From the IMG/VR virus record IMGVR_UViG_3300042868_003477, positions 1-64,000 of that record: a stretch of DNA of 64,000 nucleotides; one strand, given 5' to 3'. The position numbers were made by a program, and so were the translations under genes. The notes under the pieces are model-generated. The model did not search any database. It was not told where the DNA came from and saw only the letters and a list, made by a program, of their open reading frames with translations. Below, in pieces: positions 7,159 through 15,475 of the stretch. This stretch comes from a virus. How positions within the stretch are numbered: the first letter of the stretch is position 1; each line of letters opens with the position of its first letter.

Positions 7159-7880
7159 GTTTTGTACTTCCAACAACAAAAATAAAAGCAGAATTGGTAA
7201 ATCCCAAGAGAATTGTGATTTATTCCAAACCAAAGACTGGTAAAACATCAGCTTATGCTGGTCTTGATGATAATCTAATTATAGATTTAGAAAATGGTAC
7301 TGATTATGTAGATGCTATGAAGATAAAAGTTAGTTCTTTACAAGAATTACTTGATGCTGGTAAAGCTATTAAAGCTGCTGGTAAACCTTACAAGTATGTA
7401 ACTATTGATACCGTAACAGCATTAGAAGATATGATTATGCCACTTGCAGTAAAACTTTACAAAGCTACAAGCATGGGTAAAAACTTTGATGGTGATAATG
7501 TAACTACTCTAGCTAATGGTGCTGGATATTTATATATCCGTCAAGCATTTTTTCAGGTATTAGATTTTATTGATACTTTAGCACCCACAATTATTTTATC
7601 AGGTCATATTAAAGACAAAGTGGTAGATGATAAAGGTGAAATGGTTATGGCAGCAAACATTGATTTGACTGGCAAAATTAAATCTCTTATCTGTGCTCAA
7701 GCTGATGCAATTGGCTACATGTATAGAAAAGGTAATAAAACTATTTTGAGTTTCAAAACTACAGATGAGGTCACTTGCGGTGCAAGACCTGTACATCTTA
7801 GAAATGAAGAAGTAGTAGTAAGTGAAATGGTTGATGGAGTCCTTGCAGTAAACTGGGACAAAGTTTTTGTAAACAATTAA
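7155..7880 (+). CDS. RecA-fold ATPase, Sak4-like (241 aa)
   Basis: The protein has Walker A SKPKTGKTS (residues about 24-32), a Walker-B-like YVTIDTVTALEDM near residue 76, and IILSGH further on. This matches the short RecA-like AAA_24/Sak4 ATPases of phages, which act in single-strand annealing or homologous recombination, usually next to an SSB. The neighbour downstream is an SSB-like protein, fitting that pairing. Confidence 0.72.
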   Translation: MSFVLPTTKIKAELVNPKRIVIYSKPKTGKTSAYAGLDDNLIIDLENGTDYVDAMKIKVSSLQELLDAGKAIKAAGKPYKYVTIDTVTALEDMIMPLAVKLYKATSMGKNFDGDNVTTLANGAGYLYIRQAFFQVLDFIDTLAPTIILSGHIKDKVVDDKGEMVMAANIDLTGKIKSLICAQADAIGYMYRKGNKTILSFKTTDEVTCGARPVHLRNEEVVVSEMVDGVLAVNWDKVFVNN

Positions 7881-7892
7881 AAATAAAATAAA

Positions 7893-8570
7893 ATGTCATT
7901 AAGTACAAAAGATTTAGCAACTGGTAATGGATTACCAAAAACAATTTCTCCAGGAAATATTAAATTAAAAATCAATAGCTTAGAGCTTGAGGATTTTTCT
8001 TTCATTCCTGGTGCAATGCACTTACTATTACATACTGAAACAGAACCAATTGAAGGTTTTGATGGATTTATGATTGATAAAGATGATGCAAGCAAAGGTA
8101 ATTATGCTGGTCAAATTGGTAAAGTAAAAGCAAGTCAATATGCTTATGCAGATGGTGAAACTAAATCTGGCATTAAAATTCAAAGAGATAAATCTTTATT
8201 GATTTTCTTGAAAACATTATCTAGTAACTTAGGAATCAGTGAATGGTTTGAAGGACAAGATGGTAAACATGAGACAATTGAAGATTTTGTTGCTGCTTTT
8301 AACAAGACAGCTCCATTTAAAGATATCTATCTTGAATTTTGTATTGCAGGTAAAGAATATGTTGGTAAAACAGGTTATACAAACTATGACATGTATTTAC
8401 CTAAAGCTGACAAAGGTAAGTATGCTTTTGGAAAAGATTCTTCTAAAGTTATTACTTATGTTGAAGCATTACATGTAAAAAAGACAGAAGTAAAAGAAGT
8501 TAAAAACTTTGGTGATGATGATGATTTATCTGTACCAGGTAAAACTTCTACTGATTTTAGCTTAGACTAA
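7893..8570 (+). CDS. Probable single-stranded DNA-binding protein (225 aa)
   Basis: A globular, Lys/Gly-rich body (YAGQIGKVKASQYAYADGET) is followed by an acidic tail (NFGDDDDLSVPG ... DFSLD). Phage SSBs use such tails to recruit replication partners. Its place after the Sak4-like ATPase and before a primase supports the call. There is no sequence signature that proves an OB fold, so this is a context-based assignment. Confidence 0.55.
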   Translation: MSLSTKDLATGNGLPKTISPGNIKLKINSLELEDFSFIPGAMHLLLHTETEPIEGFDGFMIDKDDASKGNYAGQIGKVKASQYAYADGETKSGIKIQRDKSLLIFLKTLSSNLGISEWFEGQDGKHETIEDFVAAFNKTAPFKDIYLEFCIAGKEYVGKTGYTNYDMYLPKADKGKYAFGKDSSKVITYVEALHVKKTEVKEVKNFGDDDDLSVPGKTSTDFSLD

Positions 8571-8585
8571 TATTTATAGTCCAAG

Positions 8586-8616
8586 GGAGTCAGATATCAT
8601 GTCTGACTCCTTTTTT
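8586..8616 (+). terminator. Intrinsic terminator-like hairpin
   Basis: A perfect 9-bp stem, GGAGTCAGA (8586-8594) with TCTGACTCC (8602-8610), has a 7-nt loop and is followed by six T. It lies after the SSB-like gene and only 12 bases before the primase start at 8629, leaving no room for a separate promoter between them. Confidence 0.85.
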
Positions 8617-8628
8617 AATTCTAAGATT

Positions 8629-9609
8629 ATGATTTCAACTAAAAACATAGTTAATGATTTAAACTGTATACCTAGAGAATGGGTGTTTGAATATTATCTG
8701 AATCTAAAAGAAAGACTATCTGGTCAAAATATTAAGATGTTGTCAGCATTTAATTCTAGTGATAAAGCACCATCAATGTTTATATATTATGATGCTGTAG
8801 CAAAATATTATAAGTTTAAAGACTTCTCATCAGGTTATAGTGGAGATCAAATTAGGTTAGTAGAACTCATGTTTAATTTATCTAGATCTCATGCTGTAGT
8901 TAAAGTTATGAAAGATTATGAGGACTATGTAAACTTAAATGGTAATGTTAAACTACCTGAGTTTAAAATACATGATAAGTATAAAGTTACTGATTTTGAA
9001 ATGAGAACTTGGAACACTCTAGATGAAAAATACTGGTTTAGTTATAAAATTGGTTCTAAAATTCTAGAGAAATATAATGTAGTACCACTTAAGTTTTTTA
9101 CTATGTCTAAAGAAGATTTAGATGGTAGTATAGCTTCATTTACTTTTAATAATCCATATACTTATGGTTACTTCAGAAATGATGGTAGTTTATATAAAAT
9201 ATATACACCAAAAAATACTGAAAAAAAGTTTATTAAAGTTGAGAATTACATTCAAGGTTTAGAACAGTTAAATTATGATTGCAAGTATCTGATGATTACA
9301 TCTTCTCTTAAGGATCTAATGAGTTTTGTTAAGCTATCTATTAGTAATATTGAATGTATTGCTCCAGACAGTGAAAACACTATGATTACTTCTGCAGTAT
9401 TGAAAGACTTAAAAGCAAAATATGCTAAGATTATTTTATTATTTGATAATGATGATCCAGGTATTAATGCTGCTAAGAAATACAAAGACTTGTATGACTT
9501 TAATTATGTAGTTCTACCTTTAGAGAAAGATCTTTCTGATTCAGTTAAAATGCATGGTATAGATAAAGTTAGAGAAGTATTATTTCCATTATTAAAACAA
9601 ACATTATGA
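8629..9609 (+). CDS. DnaG-like primase with Toprim domain (326 aa)
   Basis: It is predicted to synthesise RNA primers. The start at ATG 8629 (MISTKNIVNDLN) is preferred because the upstream in-frame ATG at 8599 lies inside the terminator hairpin. The C-terminal half has a Toprim core: YLMITSSLKDLMS near residue 220, with the canonical Glu of motif 1 replaced by Ser, and the acidic motif ILLFDNDDPG near 270, followed by LSDSVKMHG. There is no N-terminal zinc finger. It is coupled to the next ORF by an ATGA overlap. Confidence 0.78.
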   Translation: MISTKNIVNDLNCIPREWVFEYYLNLKERLSGQNIKMLSAFNSSDKAPSMFIYYDAVAKYYKFKDFSSGYSGDQIRLVELMFNLSRSHAVVKVMKDYEDYVNLNGNVKLPEFKIHDKYKVTDFEMRTWNTLDEKYWFSYKIGSKILEKYNVVPLKFFTMSKEDLDGSIASFTFNNPYTYGYFRNDGSLYKIYTPKNTEKKFIKVENYIQGLEQLNYDCKYLMITSSLKDLMSFVKLSISNIECIAPDSENTMITSAVLKDLKAKYAKIILLFDNDDPGINAAKKYKDLYDFNYVVLPLEKDLSDSVKMHGIDKVREVLFPLLKQTL

Positions 9610-9761
9610 AAAATCCTATGTATGATTATGTTTTTAGACATAGAATAACAAAAGCAAGATTAAGTTTTGAAAGTAGATCTATAGAAGAAGCAACAATAAT
9701 ACTTGCAAGAATGGTAAATAGTGTTGCAGATTGGGACATGAAAAGATATAGACACAAATGA
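9606..9761 (+). CDS. Small basic protein (51 aa)
   Basis: It starts in an ATGA overlap with the primase gene and ends in another with the next gene. It is Arg/Lys-rich (YVFRHRITKARL ... MKRYRHK), compatible with nucleic-acid binding. Not recognised. Confidence 0.55.
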   Translation: MKNPMYDYVFRHRITKARLSFESRSIEEATIILARMVNSVADWDMKRYRHK

Positions 9762-10183
9762 GTTGGATATATCAAGGTAAAGAGTTTAATGAATTGTGTA
9801 TACCAGGACACGGTATTGGGTTTATCTACATTATGACTGCTATTATAGAAGGGAAATCTGTTGCCTATATTGGTAAGAAGAATTTCTTTAGTAATAAAAA
9901 GAAACCTATGGGTAAGAAAGCTTTAGCATTAACTACAGATAAAAGACTGAAGAAATATACTAGAGAATTAAAACCTGACTTCATGAACTATTACAGTAGT
10001 AATAAGATTCTAAAGGAAGCTCACAAAGCTAATATTGTAATTAAAAGGGAAATCCTAATGATTTGTTATTCTGCAATGGAATTAACTTATCAAGAGGTAA
10101 AGCACCAGTTTAAATATGAAGTGCTTGAGAAAGAAGAGTATCTAAATGGAAATATACTTGGCCGCTTCTTTAAAATAAAATAA
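9758..10183 (+). CDS. GIY-YIG-like free-standing endonuclease (141 aa)
   Basis: The region GFIYIMTAIIEGKSVAYIGKK matches the GIY-YIG nuclease core with its two strands, and the tail YQEVKHQFKYEVLEKEEYLN resembles the Seg-like phage endonucleases. It lies in the primase operon without an intron, so it may be a free-standing mobile gene or a domesticated nuclease. It is coupled upstream through ATGA. Confidence 0.6.
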   Translation: MSWIYQGKEFNELCIPGHGIGFIYIMTAIIEGKSVAYIGKKNFFSNKKKPMGKKALALTTDKRLKKYTRELKPDFMNYYSSNKILKEAHKANIVIKREILMICYSAMELTYQEVKHQFKYEVLEKEEYLNGNILGRFFKIK

Positions 10184-10184
10184 T

Positions 10185-10376
10185 ATGAGTAATGACAGAC
10201 ATATCTGGGAAGGTTGGACTGTAAATGATTTTATCAATGAGTTGGAAATAACATTTCCGTACCAAAATTTTAAGACAAAGGATGATGTTAAACAATGGTG
10301 TAAGTCTGAACAACCTTACTACAAAAAACACATTCCTGAAGTAGCAAAATATTTTATTCAAAAAGCAAAATTATGA
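10185..10376 (+). CDS. Small conserved phage protein (63 aa)
   Basis: It begins MSNDRHIWEGWTVNDFINEL and has WCKSEQPYYKKHIPEVAKYF near the end, a layout I recall from many Bacteroidota phage small proteins. Function unknown. It overlaps the next gene by ATGA. Confidence 0.65.
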   Translation: MSNDRHIWEGWTVNDFINELEITFPYQNFKTKDDVKQWCKSEQPYYKKHIPEVAKYFIQKAKL

Positions 10377-10780
10377 CAGAAAATGAAATGACAGGCCTTC
10401 TTCTTAAGTTGGCTGATCTTGGTATTACTGGTGTTAAAGTACATTATGATGGTGGAGGAGACTCCGGTTCCATAGAAAGAATTGGATATACTAGAGTAAA
10501 GTGTGATACTCCAGAAGATGTAGATGATGAAGTAGATACTTGGGATGTAGAATCAAATTTAGCTGATTTAGATTCAAGTGCTTATTCTTTAATTGAAGAT
10601 TTTGCACAAGAAACTATTCTTAATGATATAGAAGACTGGTGGAATAATGAAGGTGGTTTTGGAGATTTATCTATATGTGTTCCTTCAGGAAAATACATTA
10701 TTAATAATCATATAAATATTACTCACACTGAAGATTATACTCATGAAGGTAGTTTATTAAATAAAACAGAAAATGACTGA
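10373..10780 (+). CDS. Conserved hypothetical protein, possibly DUF6878-like (135 aa)
   Basis: Features are the helical N-terminus, VHYDGGGDSGSIE, then an acidic stretch, DWWNNEGGFGDLSI and PSGKYIINNHINIT. This combination recalls a widespread phage/plasmid family (DUF6878, from memory). The biochemical role is unknown. It overlaps the next gene by 8 bases. Confidence 0.65.
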   Translation: MTENEMTGLLLKLADLGITGVKVHYDGGGDSGSIERIGYTRVKCDTPEDVDDEVDTWDVESNLADLDSSAYSLIEDFAQETILNDIEDWWNNEGGFGDLSICVPSGKYIINNHINITHTEDYTHEGSLLNKTEND

Positions 10781-10958
10781 AGAAAAAAAAGCTGATGAAC
10801 TGTATAATTATGCACGTGTTCTACATGGAACTGAAAAAGCTAAAGAAGAAGCTTTAAACACAGCTAAAGCAACTTATGCTTTAGCACCATTTAGAGATGG
10901 TAGAATGAAAGCTAGAAGTTACTGGGAAAGAGTTATTGAATATTTAAAAAAGAAGTAA
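10773..10958 (+). CDS. Small helical protein (61 aa)
   Basis: A Lys/Ala/Glu-rich helical protein, with RVLHGTEKAKEEALNTAKAT and RSYWERVIEYLKKK. It shares the A of its stop with the next gene's ATG (TAATG). Not recognised. Confidence 0.6.
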   Translation: MTEEKKADELYNYARVLHGTEKAKEEALNTAKATYALAPFRDGRMKARSYWERVIEYLKKK

Positions 10959-11125
10959 TGGAAGATTTTGAAGATTGGTTAGAGGACTTAGAGACTCAAA
11001 CATTAACAGATGAATTAAAAAGAGAAATACTTGAAAAAGTAGAAATTTTATATGAAGATTCTTATGGTTTAGGTTATGCTGAAGCAAATCATGAGATTAT
11101 TGACCTTTTAACATCCAGGTTGTAA
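10958..11125 (+). CDS. Small acidic protein (55 aa)
   Basis: It starts in a TAATG overlap (ATG 10958) and ends in another at 11125. The protein is acidic and helical (MEDFEDWLEDLETQTL ... EANHEIIDLLTSRL). Probably a small accessory protein; no family recognised. Confidence 0.55.
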   Translation: MEDFEDWLEDLETQTLTDELKREILEKVEILYEDSYGLGYAEANHEIIDLLTSRL

Positions 11126-11472
11126 TGGCACATCCTTTAGAACATTGTAAAACATCAGTAAGAAAATGGAAAGGTCAAGTATCTGATTATCAGGCTATTC
11201 ATGAATGGTTAGATGAAACTAAAGCCTGGATTGGCCATAGTATGCATAGAATGTTCCGTCACCATAGTGAAGGTATATTTGAATGTGAAAGAGTATTTGG
11301 AAAGAGTTTCATAAATGCTGATGGTAAAACTGTATACACAAGATATGTTGCAGAACAGCATGTCAAAGAGGATTGCAACAATTACATTCCAACAGCAAAG
11401 GAATGGGTGGATATGATTGCAAGTGGTAAGCCTGAGAAATGGGCAATTAAAACACTAAAAATTGAAGACTAA
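11125..11472 (+). CDS. Conserved phage protein, DUF6915-like (115 aa)
   Basis: It begins MAHPLEHCKTSVRKWKG and has IHEWLDETKAWIGHSMHRMF, RHHSEGIFECERVFG and EQHVKEDCNNYIPTAKEW, which match a phage and bacterial family of unknown function that I recall as DUF6915. Several conserved His residues (HPLEH, RHH, EQH) suggest metal binding. It ends in KIED at a repeated gene junction. Confidence 0.65.
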   Translation: MAHPLEHCKTSVRKWKGQVSDYQAIHEWLDETKAWIGHSMHRMFRHHSEGIFECERVFGKSFINADGKTVYTRYVAEQHVKEDCNNYIPTAKEWVDMIASGKPEKWAIKTLKIED

Positions 11473-11476
11473 TGGA
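11464..11476 (+). repeat. Gene-junction repeat, family 2, copy 1
   Basis: GAAGACTAATGGA spans the last two codons, stop and next start; the region in front, AAAAATT, is also shared. Copies lie at 11655-11667 and, as AAAGACTAATGGA, at 11975-11987, with a decayed copy at 12283. Confidence 0.6.
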
Positions 11477-11663
11477 TAGAGTAGAACAAATTAAAGAAAA
11501 AGTAGAAGCTTTAGTTAATGAAGCTATAGAGCTGTTAGAAGCTAATTATGATATGGATAGTGCTAAGTTTAATAATCCTGCATACATGACTATGATGGAT
11601 TTAAACAGTGCCTTAATGGAACTAGATTGTTTAGATGATGAAGACTTAAAAATAGAAGACTAA
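11472..11663 (+). CDS. Small acidic helical protein (63 aa)
   Basis: Begins MDRVEQIKEKVEALVNEAIE and ends DDEDLKIED. Short and strongly acidic; starts and stops lie in repeated TAATGGA junctions. Not recognised. Confidence 0.6.
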   Translation: MDRVEQIKEKVEALVNEAIELLEANYDMDSAKFNNPAYMTMMDLNSALMELDCLDDEDLKIED

Positions 11664-11667
11664 TGGA
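11655..11667 (+). repeat. Gene-junction repeat, family 2, copy 2
   Basis: GAAGACTAATGGA is identical to the copy at 11464-11476, preceded by TTAAAAATA. It ends the gene at 11472 and starts the one at 11663. Confidence 0.6.
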
Positions 11668-11983
11668 AAGTGTAAAAATTAATGACCAAAATATTAAAGT
11701 GGTCTTTTCAAATGAAAATGGGTCAGGTGAGTTACCTCTAGAAATGGGACTCCTACTAAGTAAAGAAGGAGATAAGAAAGTAATTACAGTTACTTTAGAT
11801 CCAAAGTTAACTACAACTGAAGATTCTTTTATGGGAGCTGTTTATATGGATACTTTAAATATATTAATGAAAGTAAAAGAATCATTTGATAGTGGTGAGG
11901 GTTATCAAGGATTGCATATATTAACTAGAGCAGAGTATAAAGAATATGTAACAATAGTATTGGGACATAAACTTAAAGACTAA
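11663..11983 (+). CDS. Hypothetical protein (106 aa)
   Basis: A beta-rich N-terminal half (VKINDQNIKVVFSNENGSGE, KKVITVTLDPKL) is followed by a helical part and a tail GHKLKD. It is coupled by 1-base stop/start overlaps. Not recognised. Confidence 0.6.
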   Translation: MESVKINDQNIKVVFSNENGSGELPLEMGLLLSKEGDKKVITVTLDPKLTTTEDSFMGAVYMDTLNILMKVKESFDSGEGYQGLHILTRAEYKEYVTIVLGHKLKD

Positions 11984-11987
11984 TGGA
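11975..11987 (+). repeat. Gene-junction repeat, family 2, copy 3
   Basis: AAAGACTAATGGA differs by one base from the first two copies and again joins a stop to the next start. Confidence 0.5.
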
Positions 11988-12279
11988 AGACATAATACAA
12001 ATAACACATGAAAGTTTGTTAGAAAATGACTGGAAATCTGATGATATAAAAAATCAGAAGTATAACCATGCTTTTTATCCAAATATAATATTATTTCTGA
12101 CTAAGGATTATGGTATTGATAATAATTATATGATAAAGTTATTGTCAACACCGGATCGTGGAGAAACTGTAAGTTTAAATATAAACTGTATAACTATCAA
12201 TGATTTAGCAGGACTTGCCCATTTATTTCATAAAGTAAGTGCTGTGGGTTTAATTAAAAGACTATTGATAAATTATTAA
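11983..12279 (+). CDS. Hypothetical protein with a shortened C-terminus (98 aa)
   Basis: The N-terminus (MEDIIQITHESLLENDWKS) and later ITINDLAGLAHLF resemble a small Bacteroidota-phage family. The protein stops at TAA 12277-12279, and the next in-frame codons read ATA GAA GAC TGA, i.e. the IED-stop tail that ends neighbours, with the TGA overlapping the next ATG. This suggests a recent point mutation from Lys AAA to TAA. Function unknown. Confidence 0.6.
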   Translation: MEDIIQITHESLLENDWKSDDIKNQKYNHAFYPNIILFLTKDYGIDNNYMIKLLSTPDRGETVSLNINCITINDLAGLAHLFHKVSAVGLIKRLLINY

Positions 12280-12290
12280 ATAGAAGACTG

Positions 12291-12692
12291 ATGAGTAAAT
12301 TAAAATTTGACAAAGAAGAAACAAAGAATTTATTAAACATGCTAAAGTCAAGTGATTCTGAGAATCATACTATAGCATTCCAAGCATTGAATAATGCTGA
12401 TCTTAAAAATTATAAAGGTGAGCTACTTGTATTATACAAGTTCTCTAAGTTAGGAAAAACAACTTGGGAAAAAGAAGCTCCTAAAGCATACAAAACACTT
12501 AGTAAAGATTCTATCTTCAGTGAAGAGGGATTAACTAGTGGTAAGTGTTTATCACTTATGACTTCAAATAACTCTAGTAAAGATTCAATAGAATTGTTTT
12601 TAGAGAATTTTGTAGTAGACATGGTTGGATTCTTAGGACAACTAGGATACCCAGCTGATAAATTTGACATAAATATTAAACTAAAAAACTAA
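12291..12692 (+). CDS. Hypothetical protein (133 aa)
   Basis: A helical protein with LLNMLKSSDSENHTIAFQAL, a HEAT-like alternation, and LGYPADKFDINIKLKN at the end. It directly precedes the VWA metallopeptidase with a 1-base overlap, so it might be its partner or substrate adapter. That link is only positional. Confidence 0.6.
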   Translation: MSKLKFDKEETKNLLNMLKSSDSENHTIAFQALNNADLKNYKGELLVLYKFSKLGKTTWEKEAPKAYKTLSKDSIFSEEGLTSGKCLSLMTSNNSSKDSIELFLENFVVDMVGFLGQLGYPADKFDINIKLKN

Positions 12693-13996
12693 TGGACAAA
12701 GTTCAGAGTTTAAGTAAAGCAAGCAAAGACTTAATGTTGAAGGAGCCCTATTACGGGTTCTTTCTCATTATGTTGAATAAGCTTTGGGACAATAAGAGAG
12801 TACCAACAGCAGGAGTTAGTAAGAATGGTATTAATTATCAGCTTGCTATTAATTCTGATTTTTGGGAAGAACTTAATGATGACCAAAGACTTGGAATTTT
12901 AAAACATGAATTGCTTCATATTGCATTTGGACATCTTACTACTTTCTTTAAGTTTAGTGATAGAAGATTAGCAAATGTTGCAATGGACATGGAGATTAAT
13001 CAGTATATTGAAAGTTCTTGGCTTCCAGGAGGGGAATATTCTGCAGAAGAATATAAAACTATTAAAGAAGCTGTAGAAACTGAAATAGCAGAAGCTAGAG
13101 AAAGAGATGCTCCTCAAGAAGAATTACTAGAGATTAGTAAAAAGCTTCCGGGTAGAGGTATTTTCATTGAGGACTATGAAGATATGAATCTAGATCTTAA
13201 AGCTGGTTGTAGATATTACTATGATAAACTTAAAGAGTTTAAAGATCAGAAAGACCAAAAGGGTACTTGTGGTAATGATGCAATGGATGAATTACTAGAT
13301 AATATAGATTCTGGTAATGTTCCTGATCATAGTACTTGGGAAGACTTTGAAGATCTTACTGAAGCTGAGCAAAAATTAATTGAAAAACAGTTACAGAAAG
13401 TATTATCTGATGCTAAAGAACAAACTGTTAAAAAGCGCGGTAATGTTCCTGGAGAGATAGAAGGAGTAATTGTTATTGAAGAAATAGTAGCACCTAAATT
13501 TGACTGGAGAGGCTTCATTAGAAGATTTACTGGTGTAAGTACTAAAGTATTTACTAAGAAGATCAGAAGAAAGGAAAACAAGAGATTTGATGCTAATCCT
13601 GGTCTTAAAGTAAAGATGAGACAACATATGTTGTTGGCTATTGATACTTCAGGTTCTGTAAGTGATAATGAGCTTAGAGAATTTATGGGAGAGATGCATC
13701 ATATTTATAAATGCGGTGTTGATATTACTGTTGTACAATGTGATACAAGTATCAGATCAATTGAACCTTACAAAGGTAAATTTGAGATGTCTGTATTAGG
13801 CCGTGGAGGAACGGAATTTGATCCTGTCCTAGAATATTTTAATGAAAACCTGAAGAAATATACTAGTCTTGTATATTTTACTGATGGTGAATGTAGTACA
13901 TCTGTAAGACCAAAAGGAAATATCCTATGGGTTTTGTCAGAACAATCTTATATGAATGAAAGTTTACCCGGTAAAGTAATTAAATTAGAACTATAA
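12692..13996 (+). CDS. Metallopeptidase-like protein with VWA domain, DUF2201-type (434 aa)
   Basis: The N-terminal domain has a zinc-peptidase HExxH motif, KHELLHIAFGHL (His72, Glu73, His76), and a following ANVAMDMEIN segment where the third ligand is expected. An acidic linker leads to a von Willebrand A domain with MIDAS motif AIDTSGSVSDNEL (near residue 316), GRGGTEFDPVL and YFTDGE. This matches the DUF2201 metallopeptidase/VWA-like family. It is followed 11 bases later by a MoxR-type ATPase, the standard partner for VWA proteins. Substrate unknown. Confidence 0.82.
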   Translation: MDKVQSLSKASKDLMLKEPYYGFFLIMLNKLWDNKRVPTAGVSKNGINYQLAINSDFWEELNDDQRLGILKHELLHIAFGHLTTFFKFSDRRLANVAMDMEINQYIESSWLPGGEYSAEEYKTIKEAVETEIAEARERDAPQEELLEISKKLPGRGIFIEDYEDMNLDLKAGCRYYYDKLKEFKDQKDQKGTCGNDAMDELLDNIDSGNVPDHSTWEDFEDLTEAEQKLIEKQLQKVLSDAKEQTVKKRGNVPGEIEGVIVIEEIVAPKFDWRGFIRRFTGVSTKVFTKKIRRKENKRFDANPGLKVKMRQHMLLAIDTSGSVSDNELREFMGEMHHIYKCGVDITVVQCDTSIRSIEPYKGKFEMSVLGRGGTEFDPVLEYFNENLKKYTSLVYFTDGECSTSVRPKGNILWVLSEQSYMNESLPGKVIKLEL

Positions 13997-14007
13997 AAAA
14001 GAAAAAG

Positions 14008-14430
14008 ATGAGTCAAGTACAATTAAATGTAGAAGAGTTAAAGAATTTTATTAAGCACATGGTTGCTAATAACCAACACATCCAAGCTGAAGGTAAAGTT
14101 CCTGTAGCTGTAAATATTGAAGGTGATGCTGGTTTGGGTAAAACTTCTGCTATCATGCAGTTGGGTAAAGAAATGAATATGGAAGTTGTAAAACTGAATT
14201 TATCTCAGTTAGAAGAATTAGGTGACTTAGTAGGTTTTCCTGTAAAAGAATTTCAGATATCAAATGCAGATGGTAAAACTACTTGGATTAATGAATCTCA
14301 GATATCTGCAGCAAGTGCTAAAGGATACAAAGTTGTAGCAAAGAGAATGTCACATGCTGCTCCTGAATGGATTCAAGGTAAAGGTGAAGGTGGTTTCTTA
14401 ATCTTAGATGACTATACTCGTGCGGATTAA
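14008..14430 (+). CDS. MoxR-type AAA+ ATPase, exon 1
   Basis: The N-terminal part (140 codons, 14008-14427, before the intronic TAA) has Walker A GDAGLGKTS and Walker B FLILDDYTRAD. MoxR ATPases remodel or activate partner proteins, often VWA proteins such as the one encoded just upstream. The exon ends right after the Walker B RAD, and exon 2 resumes at 15476 with QRFMQATMEI; the spacing from RA to the following helix then matches MoxR proteins. Spliced length is about 389 aa. Confidence 0.83.
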   Translation: MSQVQLNVEELKNFIKHMVANNQHIQAEGKVPVAVNIEGDAGLGKTSAIMQLGKEMNMEVVKLNLSQLEELGDLVGFPVKEFQISNADGKTTWINESQISAASAKGYKVVAKRMSHAAPEWIQGKGEGGFLILDDYTRAD

Positions 14431-15475
14431 CAAAATATGCAGTCTAGTAGTGTTAGTGTGAATAATTTAAGTATCTTTGTGATATGGAAAAATTAAACAC
14501 ACAAACTCTTAAGACAGCATTAAAGAGTATAGGAATCTATAAAATTAAAATTAATGATAAAGAGTACATTGGTAGCTCTTGTAATATTGGTCATAGATTA
14601 AAACACCACTTGTGGTCTCTTGAAAATTTAAAACATCATAATAGAACAATGCAAAACTTATACAATAAGTATGGTAAAGAAGAAATTTACTTTACTATTG
14701 TAGAAACATGTTCTGATGATATTTTAATAGAAAGAGAAGCTTATTATATTAGTACAATTAATCCTTATATAAATCACATATTAGATCCTCAAACTTTAGT
14801 TAGAGATAATGTGTATAAACAAAGGATAAGTGTAGCTAAGAAAAAAGCTTATGCAAATGGTTTAAAACCTCATAATCTTAAAGCAGTACATAAATATTCA
14901 CTTGACAAAGGTGAGTATTTAGAAAGTTTTGAATCTTTTACAGCTGCTGCTAAATCTATTAATGCTAAAAGTATTAACGGTATAAAAGCAGTTTGTAAAG
15001 GTAAAACAACTTCTGCAGGAGGATTTATATGGAACTTTAACTTATATGAATATGTTCCTTATAGAATGAAAAAGTATAAGTTAGAACCAGTATTACAATA
15101 TACTAATGATAATATTTTTATCAAAGAATGGGAGTCTATAACTGAAGCAAGTAATGAACTTGGTATCTCTAATATTAATAGAGCAATATCTAAGAAATTA
15201 ACTGCTGGAGGTTATAGATGGAAAAAAGCATAAAGCGGATGGTCCGCAATAAATTCCGTGAATTCAGGGAAACTCCAGAGATGGACAATCCTGAGCCAAG
15301 CCTTATAGGAATATAAGGAAGGTGCAACGACTAGTGTATGGAGTCTAGAACAGACAGTAAAACACCAAGAGCGCGGAACACATAGAAATATGTGATGATA
15401 TAGTCTGACCTGTAGATATAATCTAAAAGAAACTACAGAATCATAGGATAAAGAGCCTATGAGTTAACAATAATG
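14428..15475 (+). ncRNA. Group I self-splicing intron in the MoxR-type ATPase gene
   Basis: Exon 1 ends in T (14427) and the intron ends in G (15475). The guide GTCCGC (15242-15247) pairs with exon GCGGAT (14422-14427) including the T-G wobble. P7 strands are GACTA (15329-15333) and TAGTC (15401-15405), in CAACGACTA and GATATAGTCTGACC contexts. The 3' boundary is chosen among in-frame sites after a G because it gives RAD-QRFMQA, the length seen in MoxR proteins; an alternative at 15463/15464 would add four residues. The GIY-YIG gene lies in the P1 loop. Confidence 0.8.
14484..15233 (+). CDS. Intron-encoded GIY-YIG homing endonuclease with NUMOD-type repeats (249 aa)
   Basis: The N-terminal GIY-YIG core is GIYKI...KEYIGSSCNIGHRL, with the family Glu in IEREAYYI. 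The C-terminal half has two DNA-binding repeats of NUMOD type, each with a SxTEAS/FTAAAK element and an AGGFIW or AGGYRW end. It should cut the intronless ATPase gene and spread the intron. It is preceded by TATCTTTG (14472-14479), a match to the Bacteroides -7 box, but too close to the start for an ordinary leader. Confidence 0.85.
   Translation: MEKLNTQTLKTALKSIGIYKIKINDKEYIGSSCNIGHRLKHHLWSLENLKHHNRTMQNLYNKYGKEEIYFTIVETCSDDILIEREAYYISTINPYINHILDPQTLVRDNVYKQRISVAKKKAYANGLKPHNLKAVHKYSLDKGEYLESFESFTAAAKSINAKSINGIKAVCKGKTTSAGGFIWNFNLYEYVPYRMKKYKLEPVLQYTNDNIFIKEWESITEASNELGISNINRAISKKLTAGGYRWKKA

Noticed and set aside
8599-8628. Upstream start for the primase
   Set aside because: The ATG is inside the terminator stem-loop; the residues added are not expected in the primase.
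14472-14483. TATCTTTG as a Bacteroides promoter for the GIY-YIG gene
   Set aside because: It matches the -7 box, but lies 5 bases before the ATG with no convincing -33 box; expected by chance in AT-rich DNA.
15464-15475. Alternative 3' splice site of the MoxR intron (exon 2 from 15464, reading LTIMQRF)
   Set aside because: It also follows a G and is in frame, but it adds four residues in the MoxR helix after RA(D) and pairs less well with the bases before the guide.
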